Shown: piece by piece, positions 35,728 through 49,100 of the stretch
Numbering within the stretch: the stretch's first letter is position 1
Layout: the number at the start of each line of letters is the position of its first letter
NCBI GenBank assembly: GCA_015852425.1
Contig: JAAAIG010000134.1
Location: forward strand, 1-58,474
DNA length: 58,474 nt
Direction of reading: 5' to 3'
Source of the DNA: Gryganskiella cystojenkinii
Lineage: Eukaryota; Mortierellomycota; Mortierellomycetes; Mortierellales; Mortierellaceae
Position numbers and translations under genes: made by a program
Notes under the pieces: model-generated
Seen by the model: only the letters and a program-made list of their open reading frames with translations
Told to the model about the DNA's origin: nothing
The model's database searches: none

Positions 35728-38700
35728 GGAGTATGGTTTTTGGTGTCTGGTTTCGGGGAGTAAGGCGAAGTTGTGGGTTGGAGTGAGGGAATTAAAACAA
35801 ATGAAGGGATTAGAACGAGAGAATGAGAACAGAACAGAGGAAAGTAGAAGAAAAGAGGAGGAAAAAAAAAGAAAAAAAAATGTATGGAAGGCAGAAAAGA
35901 AGAATGGGATTCGATGGATTCGATGGAACAGACGGACAAGTGACAGACAGGCAGAGCGAACACAAAACATCTAGCGCGCACCACAAGAAAAAGAGACCCT
36001 TTGCTGTTTTCTGCCTCAGCCTGAAAGAGACTCAGAGACACCAGAAAGTTTAGGGTCAAGTCACATGACTTGATCAGGCGTGTCACATGATTTATTCTAT
36101 CGAAATTAGTGGCGTTACCGTCGCATCTCTCTCTGTTTGACCTCGGCCAAGAAGGCTACAAGTCGTTGCATATCTCGCTTCTAGCAGTCAAATCATTGAT
36201 TCTTTGTCTTCCGGTAAGGACGACTACTCTTGAACCCAATACAGCAGCCGTGCCTAAAGCAAACCAAAGAGAGTGTCATCGCTGAACCAAGACACTGCCA
36301 CAACGGGAAAGAGGAGAAAGAAGAGAAGCGAAGGAAAAAAAGGAAAAGAAAGAAAGAATCCTTGTTTGCCGCTTTTTTGACCTCTCTGTCTTTTTATTCG
36401 CTTTCCTCACTGACATCTGATTGCTGGCAAAAAAAAACAGAGTTTTTTCTCGGCAATGTTGCTCCGCTATCTCCATTCTGGCGCCTAACTTCTGGGAGGT
36501 ATGTGCTCAAATTATTATTTTCTTATTCAAGATAACGGGATTGGGGGACAGACGGCGATACCGGTTCGCGGATGCATATTTAGACTATTCGTCTGTGTAA
36601 CCATAGGTGAGAACCAGAGTGGGAACTCAAGGATCGAAAAAAAAATGGGCAAACGAGATTTCACGAGCGTTGCACGTTCCCAGATCGGAGACAGAATAAG
36701 TTCTTGACTTTCTCATGACACCCATTCTTGCCAGCCTTCCAGTCCCAAGACTTCACATTATTTTTGCGAGGGTTGTGTAAGATTTCGCCTGGCCTCAACT
36801 ATGTCTGGACATGTGGGCAGGTGTGGGTGTTGTCAAAGAATGAAAAATGTCGACAACTCACCTACCTGTCTTTAAGCAAAAAGATAACTCCACAAAACAC
36901 ATTATTGAAGAAGGAGAGAGGTTGTTTGGTCTTCAATACAGAGCATGGGTATTTTCTTTTCAGCGGATTAGCCCAATTGGTCGAAGCGTTTTGAATCATA
37001 TGAATCTCCGTTCATCGTCCTTCCTGACTTTCCACAATTAATTCTTACTTACAAGGCGTGCTGCGTGTAGGCCTGAGAAAAGGCATTGCGACGGGCGAAT
37101 CAAACTGGACCCGACGTCAGTGAGGTCCTTCTCTTTTCAATGAAATAAACCTGACCATCTTGGGTGCTTAACGGCGAGTTCCTTGGCATGTGGTGTGAGT
37201 GTGCGGAATGTGACCACCATTCTGCACAAAGTTGCTCCCCGCGCGTACAAGATGGCGATCGAAATGAAAGGATTCGCATCATCGTCATAAAAGTGGAGGT
37301 CCAATAATCGAACATCGATCGTCCCTAATTATTTCACGATTACAGTGGGGCTCAAACGATTTTTTTTTTTTTTTTTTTTTTGGTCTGGCCTATCGAAACA
37401 CTGTTATTTTGCGCGGCCCATAGAAGAAACCGGCTCTCGAGTTGAGTTCTTTCCTTTTTTTATTTTTGTCGGGCATTGCTAGGAGCCGACTTGGTTGGTC
37501 AGTTTTGACATGTGTTCTGTTGGTATCTCAGTTCTCTATGTTTATTTCTGTTTACGGCGACATGAACCGTGCGTGAAAAATAAAACAAGTGAAAGAAAAC
37601 AGTAACAAATCATTAACCCTCTCGGAAATGAGATAGCATGGGAGTTAATCTTTGGTGGGGCCAGAGAAAAGAGTTCAGAACCGAACGCGAGAAGAGGAAA
37701 GAGGAATGCTGGTTACCTATCTTTTGTAGGGAGAGAGAATGAGGGCCATGCGCTCCACATTCGGGAAGCGCACACAACCGTCCTCACGTGCAACCCACCG
37801 ACAGACCCCATATCAAAGTTGATAACGGTTATTTAAGCTTCAGAGCCGGATCGGACGTCTATTTGCAACAATATATTTTCTTTTGTCGGCGGGAATGATT
37901 CTCCATCATCCCAGTAGGAGATATACAATAATAGCTCATTAATAAAAAGCTGTTTTAAACCCGAGCTAAGCTGGACTCTTGAGCCAAGAACTAATGAAGA
38001 AGAGTGCGGGGGAGATAGTGCAGATTTGAGTCGTTTGTGGGTGAAATTGTGGACGAAGAAAAGGCGATTTTATTATTTTTTCTTGGAAACCGTCAGGCTC
38101 TCATTGACATTTGACATTTTTTACTTTGTTCACAAAAAAAAAGGTCTGAACCATGTCCTTTCTCTCGTTTGCCTTTTGCTCTTCGTGATTTCGATTCAAT
38201 TGGAATTTTTCCGTTTGCATGGAGGACAGAAAAGGGGGGGGAGAGCAGTGAACATCCCCAAGGGCACGATTCACAAACAAGTCCGTTGCACGAAACCCAC
38301 CTTTGACAAACCATAACCGAACAAGACCGATTCCTCTCTGCCAGGCCCTTGCGCAATCGTGAAAAAGAAACACCGAGAGAAAAGCTGTTGTGACATATTA
38401 GTTTTTTTTGTAGTGGCACGACGGAGGAACCGCTTGCGTGTGGAGAGAAGAGAAGCGCTGACCAGGTGACAGCAAACCAACCGGAAGAAATGTTTCCTGC
38501 AAATTAGGATGCTGTGTGGAGGTCAAATCCACCCATTTTCTTTCATTTTTTATTTTTTTTGTTGTTCCTGTGATGACAACTGACGAGCTTGTTGAAAAGA
38601 GGGCGAAGAAAAACACGAAAGAAGTTCAAGAAAGAAAGACAAACATCAACAACAAAATACTTCAGGCGTGCCTTTTTGTTTGTTTGTTTGATGCGTGTGA

Positions 38701-39546
38701 TGGTGGGGATGTGGGAGAGGAGAGTGTGAGCAGAGCAAACAAAACGAAGTAAAAGCTTGAAAATACGAAAAGCGGTGACTAAGATGGTCACGAAGACGAG
38801 ATGAAGGCTAGTGCGAGAGAATTGGGGGTTCGGGTCGTGCCTCGGACCCCACCTGGCATGTATAAACCTGACTGTTGGCATTATCTGAATGGTTCTTGGA
38901 CGATGATGAGTATCAGCAAATTAAAGCACCACTCGGCTTCTCGGTCATTTCTCCACTTCACTTCACTTTTTTTTTTTTTTGCTCCAACGGCTGATAGTAC
39001 AGAAAAAGCAGAAGCTGCAAGGAATTGCCGACAAAAGTGCAAAGCACATGTTGCGCCCAGTCCACAGACAAACACAAACGTTATTTCCTGAACCAAGGCT
39101 TTGCAACAAGGTTCTATTCAATGGGCAATTATGGATGAAGGTTACACACCTTTTCTCCTCTCCACGGATTCTTTTTCTGTCTTATTGTCTTGTGCAAAGT
39201 GGAGAAGATGAGAGCGAGTCAGACCGCGAGTCAAGCGACGAAGGAAAAGAGAAGGAAAACACACTCCGCCCCTCATAATTTTTTTCCTTTTACTTTTCCA
39301 TCACAATCACACGCAAAAAGAAACACGAATATAAAATCCCAGACACTCTCCGTTTCTTTTCTCTCTTCTTTTCTTCCATCGACCTGATCCCATCCTCACG
39401 CTCCCTGCCTCTACTCTCCCCGTCATTTCTCCATCACCCTCATTTATTCTTTTCTCAGTCCTGTAGAAAATAGAAAGAAGTCTCATCACACGCCCACACA
39501 CACTCTCTCTCTCTCATTTCATCTCATACACATATAACTCATCATC
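35728..39546. promoter_or_regulatory. 3.8-kb divergent intergenic region between NCS-1 and acyl-CoA synthetase
   Basis: The longest gene-free stretch of the window. TCACATGA occurs at 36061-36068 (inside the inverted repeat CAAGTCA-CA-TGACTTG) and 36083-36090, about 340 bp upstream of NCS-1. TCACGTG occurs at 37784-37790. A T22 run ends near 37381. A CA/CT-rich tract (39485-39520) precedes the synthetase ATG. All ORFs here are short, start with non-ATG codons or have no splice support. A non-coding RNA or an unspliced leader cannot be excluded by eye. Confidence 0.45.
36061..36090. promoter_or_regulatory. Paired TCACATGA E-box-like sites upstream of NCS-1
   Basis: Two identical octamers spaced 22 bp apart start to start; the first sits in a 7-bp-arm inverted repeat. 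Spacing near two helical turns and the bHLH-type CANNTG core suggest a transcription-factor site. Function is inferred. Confidence 0.35.
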
Positions 39547-42276
39547 ATGACCAAGTGCCTCACTGTCGAAGTCGGCCCTACCGATGTCACGGGCGAGACC
39601 CGTATCCGTCGCTCCGTTCTCTCTGCCAAGCGTCTCATGTCCTCGCCCGAGGACGACGTCAAGACCCTCTATGATGTCTTCAACCATTCTGTCAAGGTTC
39701 GCCCCAACCTCAACGCCATCGGTTACCGCAAGGTCATCAAGGTCGTCGAGGAGGAGAAGGAGGTCACCAAGATTGTTGGAGGCGAAGAGATCAAGGAGAA
39801 AAAGACCTGGAAGTTCGTCAAGTTGTCCGGTTACCACTGGTTGACCTACAAGGATGCCAAGCAGGTCGTTGACTCTATCGGTTGCGGTCTCCGCAAGTTC
39901 GGTGTCAACCCCAAGGACAAGATCACCGTTTTCGGATCCACCAGGTAAAAAAAGAGGTCTTTAGATGCGATGAATAGGAAACACGATTAATCACAGATGG
40001 TCGCAAAAAGAAAGACTCGAAAAAGACAGGAAAAAACGATGGATATATCACAACAGCAACAAAAAAAAAACTCGAAAGCGACAAAAATGAACAAACGGGG
40101 GAAACGCCTTCTTTTCGAAGAAATTCACCGCGAGTGGAGAATCAAAACAAAAAAGTGGAGTGGAGATGGGACTTCTCCTGTGGGAGAATAGGATACATTT
40201 TTTTTCGGCTTGTGATTGCTTGCGCTAGTCTGAGAAAGCAAACGCACAGTTCGGTTGGTGCTCTCGTTCGTTGGAGGAGCGAGAATGTGATTGTGGGAGA
40301 AGTGACGAGATGGACCGGATTTGGGCCGGATGGAACCAGGGCCGAGATCGGGTTTTGAATCTTTTGGCTCTGTAAAAATTACGAGTATAAAGAGAGAGAA
40401 AGAGAGAAAACGGCTTATCAATTGAGCCAACAGAAAGGCAGCACGACAACGATAACTGACTTCCACTTCTTTCTATTATCAATAGCGCCAACTGGCTCTT
40501 GGTTGCCCACGGTGCCTTCACTCAGTCCATCACTATCGTCACCGCCTATGACACCTTGGGCGAGGACGGTCTCTTGCACTCGATGAACGAAGCTGAGGTC
40601 GCTACTGCCTATACCAATGCTGACTTGCTCAACACTATCAAGAACGTTGCTGGAAAGTGCCCTACCCTCAAGAAGATCATTTATGACGGCGATGCCAAGC
40701 CTGCTGATGTCATTGCCATCAAGGAAGCCCATCCTCACTTGGAGCTCATCACCCTCGAGGAGTTGAAGCAGCTCGGTGTTGATAACCCCGTCGAGCCTAC
40801 CCCTCCTGCCGCCAAGGACTATTGCTGCATCATGTACACTTCTGGATCGACCGGCAACCCCAAGGGAGTCTTGCTCACCCACGGCAACTTGGTTGCTGCC
40901 AGTACGTTTACTGTTGTTGTTATGTTTGAATCGATCTGCGTATTTATGATTTCGTTCATTTTAAACTGCAGAGCGTCTTTCGTCACGGGAAAGGAAATTT
41001 ATGGCAAACTTGGCTGACGTTCTCTTCCCATCCTTCCCCCTATTTTTTACCAGTTGGCGGTGTGAACAAGATGTTGACAAAGTACGTGCATGAGGGAGAT
41101 GTATTGCTCGCTTACTTGCCCTTGGCTCACGTCCTCGAGTTCTTGGTCGAGAACGTCTGCTTGTTCTGGGGTGTCACTCTCGGATACGGTACCGTCCGCA
41201 CCTTGACCGATTCTTCCGTTCGTGAGTGCCAGGGTGATATCAAGGAGTTGCGCCCTACTTTGATGACCGGTGTTCCCGCTGTTTGGGAGACCATCCGTAA
41301 GGGTGTCTTGGCTCAGGTCAGCCAGGGATCTCCTCTTGTCCAAAAGATCTTCCATGCTGCTTTGAACGCCAAGGCCTGGTGCCTCGACAACAACCTCAGT
41401 GCCTTGACTGGTGTCTTTGATGCCGTTGTCTTCAACAAGGTCAAGCAGCAAACTGGCGGCCGTCTTCGTTTCGCTCTTTCCGGTGGTGCTCCTATCTCTG
41501 CTGAGACTCAGCGTTTCTTGACCACTGCCTTGTGCCCCATCCTCCAGGGATACGGCATGACTGAGTCCTGCGGTATGTGCGCCATCTTGACCCCTGATGT
41601 CTTCAACTATAACCGTGTCGGTTCTCCCGTTCCCTGCACAGAGGTCAAGTTGGTTGATGTTCCAGATGCTGGATACTTTTCGACCGATTCTCCTCGCCCT
41701 CGTGGCGAGGTCTGCATTCGAGGACCCTCGATCACTGCTGGATACTTCAAGAACCCCGAGGAGACTTCAGCTACTTTGACCGCTGACCGCTGGCTCAAGA
41801 CCGGTGATATTGGCGAGTGGCACCCTGACGGTACGATCTCGATTATCGATCGCAAGAAGAATTTGGTCAAGCTGTCGCACGGAGAGTACATTGCCTTGGA
41901 GAAGCTCGAGTCTGTTTACAAGAGCACTGCCTACTGCAACAACATTTGCGTCTATGCTGATTCGATGCAGTCCAAGCCCGTGGCGTTGATCGTTGCCAGC
42001 GAGCCCCGCATCTTGGAGTTGGCCAAGGCCAAGGGTATTGAGAGCCGGGATTTCGCTGCCCTCTGCAAGGACCGTGTCATCGTCAAGGGCGTCTTGGATG
42101 CCTGCTTGTCCACTGCCAAGCGTGCTGGACTCAAGCCCGCCGAGATGTTGCAAAATGTTTACTTGGAATCCGAGGAGTGGACCGCTCAGGCTGGCCTGTT
42201 GACCGCTGCTCAAAAATTGAAGCGCAAGGAGATTAACCAGGCCTACGTTACTCAGATCAAAGCTCTTTACTCTTAA
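39547..42276 (+). CDS. Long-chain fatty acid-CoA ligase (FAA1/FAA4-like)
   Basis: Exons 39547-39944, 40486-40901 and 41054-42276 give 678 residues, near yeast Faa1 (700). ANL-superfamily motifs: the P-loop YTSGSTGNPKG at about 251-261, HVLEFLVENVCLFWG, FALSGGAPIS, YGMTESCG (adenine pocket), and DRWLKTGDIGEWHPDGTISIIDRKKNLVKLSHGEY, of which the GDIGEW/RKKN parts hold the fatty-acyl signature and hinge (shown here only as short pieces). The C-terminus ends in KALYS without an obvious PTS1. It activates long-chain fatty acids with ATP and CoA for lipid synthesis and oxidation, and such enzymes matter in oil-rich fungi. Codon use is strongly C-ending, suggesting high expression. Intron 1 is long (541 nt). 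AATAAA follows at 42438-42443. Confidence 0.95.
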
Positions 42277-42692
42277 AGAGCTCTTTCCTTTTTATGAACA
42301 CAATAACAACAACATAAACTTCCACAAAAGATATCTAACAACAGCCATTCACCATGATCCCCTCCGCTCCTCCCATTCTCTCCACAATAATTATCGATAC
42401 CCTTGAACAGAAGCAATACGCTTTACCAAAGATGAAAAATAAAACAAATATTCATATAAAAAAAAATGTCCGCGTAAAGACAGTCTGAAGGTCCATTCCC
42501 CACGTTCCCATACTTTCTCTTTCTCTTCGACCTTGGACGAATGATCGTATGATGTTCAAAAAGATGAGGGTAATATTATTTTTGTTTTCTACATGAAGGA
42601 TTTCTGTTTTGAGCCAAAAGTCGTTTTTCAGTGGCCAATTGTCGAATGCTACGGGTTTGTTGGTTGTTTTGCTTGCTGTTGTTTTTTTCAAT
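42277..42692. other. Convergent spacer between acyl-CoA synthetase and GlcNAc-6-P deacetylase
   Basis: 3' untranslated sequence of both genes; AATAAA at 42438-42443 fits the synthetase. No gene is seen. Confidence 0.5.
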
Positions 42693-45068
42693 CTAAAACT
42701 TCTCGGTCACTTCGACGTCGATAGAGTCCAGCTCGACCTCCTCGCCAGCGACAAAGACCCGCTTGACAAACAACTCGTCGTCCAAGAAGACCAAATCAGC
42801 ATCTGCACCGGGCTTGATCACACCTTTGGATTCCTGAATGCCTAAAAGAACAGCAGGGTGCAACGTAACTGCCTCAAGGGCCTCGATCAACGTACAGGAT
42901 GTAAATTGGATAAAATTACGAATACAGGCGTCCAAGGTGATGACGGATCCCGCCAAGGTATCGGTACCCTCGATGTAAACACGGTCCTCTTCCTTGGTGA
43001 CGTTCATGTTGCCAAGCTGATAGTTTCCTGGAGAGAGACCCATGGCGGACATGGCATCAGTGACCAAGATGACACCCTCGGGGTGAGAATCGTAAGCAAT
43101 CTTGACAGAGTTGGGGTGGACGTGAATACCATCGCAGATCAATCCATAATAGGGGCGGGGGAGGTCGAAACGGGAGCCCAAGAGACCAATGACACCGGGG
43201 TCACGGTGATGGAACTGAGGCATGGCATTGAACAAGTGAGTGATAAACGTGGCGCCATTCTGGACCGCCTGTTCCGCCTGAGAAATGTTGGCCATGGAAT
43301 GACCAACCGAGACGGTGATACCCGCCCTTACAAGATCAGGGATCGACTCCATGATTCCCTCGAGTTCAGGAGCGCAAGTAATAATCTTGACAGAGTTTTC
43401 GTTTGCGTGACTGAGTTTGTTCTGATCCTCTGGAGTAGCACCTTCGAGACCATAGACGTCCTTGAAATCACTGTAGCCATTCTTGGCCGAGGCTTGGAGA
43501 ACCTTGAGTTCGTGAGCACCGATACGGGCCTCGTTAATAAAAGGTCCCTCAACGTGAGCGCCCAACATCGTGGCTCCAGTGGCGGCGGATCCAGCCCTTG
43601 GCTTTAAATGAGAGAGAACCTGTTGAGAAAGAACCCCCAATAAGAGTGAGCAATTGGTTAGGTTCATTGCTTTGTGTGCTGGGTTGGGTGTGTCTCTGTA
43701 ATTCGGGGTTCCTTTTTTTTTTTTTTTTTTTTTTGTAGATGTTTCCCTTCCTCCCATTCCTGTTTCATTTCTGTGTCCAGAAGTCCGCTTTTGCTGGTGA
43801 AGTCAAAGCGTCTCTGTTTTTCTTATGTTGTGTCTCTTTGGTTGACAGATTATGCAGACCAACAGCACAATGAACGTCTATGTTTCTTCGCTCCAGTGGT
43901 CGCCGATTGCAGTTTGTAGCTGTCCATCTTTCCTCTCGTCTGCCCATTGTTGTTGTTTTTGACTTCCTTCCTCAAGGCTTTCAAGGGGAGAAAAAAAAAG
44001 GGTGTGTATTTTACACAAACTCACCTTGTGATAAACGGCAGCAGAGGAGGAGACAATGGTGGGGCAGTAAGAAGTGGTTCCATACTTGAGCAAGCCACGG
44101 TTGACCTTGAGAAGATCCTTCTCATAGGTATCATGGTCTGAGGGAACGGAAAAGTCAACACCGAAAGCACCTATTTCCCCACAACAAAGAAACAAGATTA
44201 GACACAGATAACAGATCATGGTTTGAGGTTTGAGGAGACAAAACAAAAATAAAAACAAAATAAAAAACAGGCTAAACAGTCCAAGAGGTGGGTGGTCCTA
44301 TATGATCGTAAGAAAAAACGCTCGCACACGTCGTTGCACCCGTTCATCTTGACGCCATCACAAGTGCCTTTTTTCCCTTCTTGATGGTGATATTTTGTGA
44401 CCATGTGCTGCCAACAACAACAAACGACAACACCGTGCACGACAAACGCCAGGGGATCGATCTTCGACGCTCGTCTTGTGTTTTCCCATCTTGTCCAATC
44501 ACACTTGTTTCCTTCTCGAGGGTTGAACTCTTTTCCTTGCTTTGGCGCCCTTTTTTTTGTCCCGTCCTAAGGAGAATGATGAAAACACCCCCAAAAGAAA
44601 AAAAAAATTGTTGTCCGTTGTTCCACCCCGCCACCCCCCTCCACACACTGTGTACGACTTTGTATGCCCTTTTTTTTTCTCACTTTTCGATTCCGTTTTA
44701 GTGAGAGTGAAGAGTGGACGATTGTTTGTTGTCGTTGAAAGTGAAGGAAGAATGTGGTTACATTTTCTTTCTTTTTTTCCCTTACCGTTAATTTGTGCCT
44801 CAATGAATCCTGGGACGACTAACAGTCCACCGGCATCAAGAACAGTGTCGGGAAGACGCTTTTGATACCAGAAGAACTTGTGAGGGTCGATAATCTTTCC
44901 ACCCTGAATCCAGATGGCGTCGTTCTCGACAATTTTATGGTCCCGGAGGATTTTGCAGTTTGTGATCTTGATCACTTTAGCCTCGTTGTCTGAGACCGGT
45001 GTGTGAGGCTCAGGCGAGGCCGGGGCCGAGGTCAAGGCGTTCGTCTGAAGTGCAACAGGGTATTGCAT
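42693..45068 (-). CDS. N-acetylglucosamine-6-phosphate deacetylase
   Basis: Exons 45068-44786, 44170-44025 and 43619-42693 give 451 residues. The amidohydrolase TIM barrel shows the expected residues: HVEGPFINEARIGAH (metal-binding Glu about residue 167), SVGHSMA, THLFNAMPQFHHRDPG and VTDAMSAMG (catalytic Asp). An N-terminal beta domain opens with KVIKITNCKILRDHKIVENDAI. The enzyme removes acetate from GlcNAc-6-P, feeding chitin or exogenous GlcNAc into GlcN-6-P and glycolysis (Dac1/AMDHD2 homologue). Intron 1 (615 nt) and intron 2 (405 nt) are long, with a T23 run in intron 2 near 43711-43734. In Candida the homologue is clustered with other GlcNAc genes; here none of those are nearby. Confidence 0.95.
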
Positions 45069-46113
45069 TGTGCGTGTACGAGGTATGTAATTTGAGAAAG
45101 AGGAGGGGAGGTTGAAAGTAAGAGTGAGTGGCGGGTCGGAAGAGAAATAAGGGTGAGGAAAGGAAGGGGGAGGAAGTAGAGACGAAGTGATGGGGTGGAA
45201 AGATGACGAGGATGGGGTGTGTGAGTGTGGGGTAACGAAAAAAAAATGAAAAAGAGAAGAAGAGGGAAAAGAAACGGAAACAAAAAAAAAAGATGGAAGA
45301 GATCAAATCAAAGATAAACAGAGGGGAGAAACCAAAAAAAAATGTTTTTCTTTCGTCACAACTTTTTAGAATAGTGATTCTTTTGAAAAGACTAAAGGAG
45401 GATGAAGAGAAAGCGAGAGAGATGACAACAGAAGAGTGGGGGCGAAAGAGGGAGAAGGGGATGAATGGAAAGAGAAAACAGAAATTGAATTCGAGCCCCG
45501 ACGAGATAAGATCGCAAAAAGCGTTTTATCTCTTGCGCAGAGCCCACTTGTGCTCACTTTCCCTGCCCATTGTTCGCTTTTTTGACGGTCCTGTGAGTTG
45601 GTCTCCAGGAAAAAAGACACAAAAAGTTAGAGTGAGAGTCTTAACGAGAGAGGTTCTCAATGGGCAAGGAACCTTGAACAAGAATGGTGTCACTTCACCT
45701 GGTTGACTGAAACGAGGCCGTCCAGAAATGATAACTGACTTAGAAAAATCATGGTTCTTTTACTTTTAACCCTCGGGTGAGTATCTTTTGGGAAAATGCT
45801 TCCAAAGGAAAGTGTGGAGAGACAAGGGAGAGAAAAATAAAACTGCCCCAAAAATTGCTCACGACGTACGGGAGAGTAGAAGGAAAGAAGAACGAAGGAG
45901 GGGCGAAGCGGCCAGGGACCAGCACATGTTGCAGTCTGTGCAGATGCGCGATAACATATCTTGTGTTCGCCCCATTCCTCATTTGCTGGCGCTGACTTTG
46001 ATTCGTGGTCAAGATAGTCATTTTCTCTTCAAGAAAAAAAGTTATCTCTCAATCTTCTTCCTCGCTGGCGGAAACACTAATTTCTGGTCTTTTTCTTTTA
46101 TGGACAAAACTTT
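45069..46113. other. Intergenic region between deacetylase and methyltransferase
   Basis: Both neighbours are on the minus strand. It is A/G-rich on the plus strand near the deacetylase start (45070-45310), giving the pyrimidine-rich promoter expected on the coding strand. No ORF has coding support. Confidence 0.45.
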
Positions 46114-49100
46114 TTACAATGGGGCACGTTGTGCCACCAGGATATAGTAATCGATATAAGACTTGTTCTCCTCACATTCTCGGATCCAACTTTGGACCAT
46201 GCCATCAAACACTTTTTGGGTGTCTCCACCATTCGTCCGATACATATGCCCACCCTCATCCATCAACAGGGCCGACTGCAGGTTTTGAAATATCAGGATC
46301 ATATTCTCAGCCATGGCTTGGCCAACTCGCCCACCCCAGGATCCAACCGGAATTGACAGCCGCTCGACCTTGACGTTTTGGAATCCAATTTCGTCGGATT
46401 CACAAAGTTTTTGCATCCTCTCGCCCGCGAAATCGAAATCGAGTCCTCGCTCCTCTTGAAGGAGTCTTGAACACCATCGCATGACCTCTCTGGTTCGGGC
46501 ACCGGCACGATGGACACGCATGCTGGGCTCAAAGAGTTCGATCCAAGCACCTGGTTTCATGACCCGCTTGAGTTCCTTGAGGGCGACCGGCCAGTCATCG
46601 ATGGTCAGTCCCAAGTAAAGGAACCGCTGAAAGACGAAATCAAAATATTTGTCTGGGAACGATAACCGAGTCAAGAGATTCGATTGTGTAAAGAGACAAT
46701 TGCTCGGGACTGGTTGTTGTGCACTCGGGAAGAGCTCCGGGTTGATATCGATCCCATACACGGTCGCGTTGGGGAACTCTTTTGCCATTTCCTAAGATAT
46801 TAGGAACAGAAGCGAGATGATGAGTTCAGCCGTGCATAGTAAAGAGAGAATCAAAGGAGTATGAAAAAAAAATGACTCTCATTGGCTTACCATAGTCCAT
46901 TCCCCAAGACCGCAGCCAGAGTCAAGGATACGACTAATGTCGTAGCGGAGAGGTGCATGGGAGTTGCCACCGCCAATGTACTTCCACAGCACATGCTGTC
47001 CCTTTTGGCTATATTGTAGGTATTGGAAAAAAACCAGCTTATATTTAGTAATGGATGTTAACAATTGCAATGAAAATAAGCACAGTATAAAGAGCAACAT
47101 GTTTACCTGTCTTTGATGTCGCGACTGATGGTCGAGAGGCTCAGGGTGCTGAAACGTCTCCGCTCAGCCATCCACTCCAGTCTTGGGGGTGGCCGTCTCC
47201 TTGAGCTTCTCTTCTCAGACTGAGCTGTTGACACGACCTCGAGGACTTCTTCTCCTGACTGTTGATCAGATGTTGAAAGGGACTTTGTCCGTTGAACAAG
47301 ATCCGATTCCGAGTCACCCGTATCTGTATCCGAGAGTGATTCCAAATCGTCATTGTCCTCCTCTTCCAGGGACTCGATCAAGGATAGACCTTGAGGATGG
47401 TTTCCGAGCAAGGATCGGAGGGAGGACAAGGTCGAGCTGGGTCGATGTTGTTGCAGGTGACGGGGTCCTGAGGGTACGGTTCCTGATCCAGAAATAACAG
47501 ATGGGCCGATAGCGCCTCCACTTCCTTCCGCTTGTTGCTCCAGCGCATAGACCGAAGGTGGCGAGGATGACGGTTGACGAGAGAGGCCGACGGAAACGCC
47601 CTTGGTCGAGGTAGCACTCAGAGGCGAGGAGAGTGACAGTGGAGCATTGATCTTTGACCGCGACATGACTAGCTTGCCGATTGGAGGCTCTTTTGGGATC
47701 GAATGTTGTGGTGGAGCAGCAAGATGAACGACCGGGCCATAGTAGGAGTCTGTCTTTTTAATGCCTGTGGCAGAGCCTCTTTCGGGTTGACTTAAACCTC
47801 GAGCACGCGAGTTGGGGATTGGTGCGGATGCAAACTGTTGTTGCCTGGTTGCAGTTGAACTGGGTCCATTTCTGTTGTTGATGCTGTCCGCATCTAAACT
47901 CGATCGTTTCAGTTGTGTTCCCATGCTACTCGAGACAGATGCAGATGCAGGGGCAGAGACAGAGATTGGGGCAGCCGATGTTGGATAATTGCTCACGCTT
48001 CGGCTGACATGTGCATGTCCAGTGTTTGCGCTAGAGGCACTAAAGGAGCGAGCACCTAGACCGGCACGTACTAATGGCGCAAGCGTCGTTGCCGAGGCCG
48101 CGGATGGGGAAGAAGACGATGACGACCCCGTTGCTGTAGAGACACCACTTGAGGTAGAATAGCCGGTCATGTTGCGACAAGTATTGTTCACAACCTTGAC
48201 TGTGGTCCCGGGAAGCTGATAGTACTGGTGGTTATGGAAGTTGTATTGGTGGATCATATGACTCGAAGAGCGGGTAGGTTTTTGTCGAAGCCAGTCCTTG
48301 GCCTCAGGTGAGGTCCCTAACAAGAGCGAGGGATCGACACAAACCTGTTGCTGCAGGTGCAGATGATGTTCTGAGCCTCGACGAAGAGGGACGTAAGCTT
48401 TCGGCGAGGATGGGCTCTTCCCTTGGTGTGTTGTCTCGACAGAAATTATTGTCGAGCCTGTGTTTGGGTCGATATTGTTGTTGTTGGGGTGGTGGGCAAC
48501 GATTGTGGAGGAGGAAGATGAAGTGGCAGATGCGGAGTTGGTGCTCGCGTGGCTATGCCGTTGCTGCCGTTGTTGTGGGATGACGATGGGAGAAGATCGG
48601 CTCTGGCCCATGGACATGACAGGAGTTGTCGTGGTCATATATTGCTGCTGAATGCTTTGATGTTGAAGGGATCGATTCTGAGTCTGCTCTGCAAAAGGTG
48701 AAACATCTTCCCGATCATCTATGCTGTTGAATCGAGATCTCAAATATGCAGGAGCATCGCTCTGATAGCTGGCCGAGGTCGGCGTAGTTGCTGAGGATGG
48801 ACTCGAGAACGAAGGCGAAGAGGGGCTGTTGGGGGAGAGGTCCGACATGCGACTGTTACTGCTGTTGCTGGCGTAATAGTCTAGAGGGTCCTGTGCCCCA
48901 TATCGGGTAGAGGATTTTTGACGCTGTATCGGGTACCCATTGGTGTTATGCTGCTGATAATATTGAGATTGTGGCGGATGATCAAGAAACGAAGCAGTGT
49001 TGCTGTTCCCGTTGAGTAGAGTTGCTCGATGATGTTGCTGTTGCTGTTGCTGTTGTTGTTGTTGTTGTTGTTGCTGTTTCTTGTGTTTGTTCTTTGCACG

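Noticed and set aside
36955..37030. tRNA-like D-arm phrase (AGCCCAATTGGTCGAAGCG)
   Set aside because: No matching anticodon stem, no B-box like GGTTCGAATCC and no acceptor-stem pairing downstream.
39514..39837. 107-codon minus-strand ORF
   Set aside because: Antisense to exon 1 of the acyl-CoA synthetase; Asp/Leu-rich shadow of GTC/AAG codons.
42858..43607. 249-codon plus-strand ORF
   Set aside because: Lies wholly antisense to the deacetylase barrel exon, whose catalytic motifs are intact.
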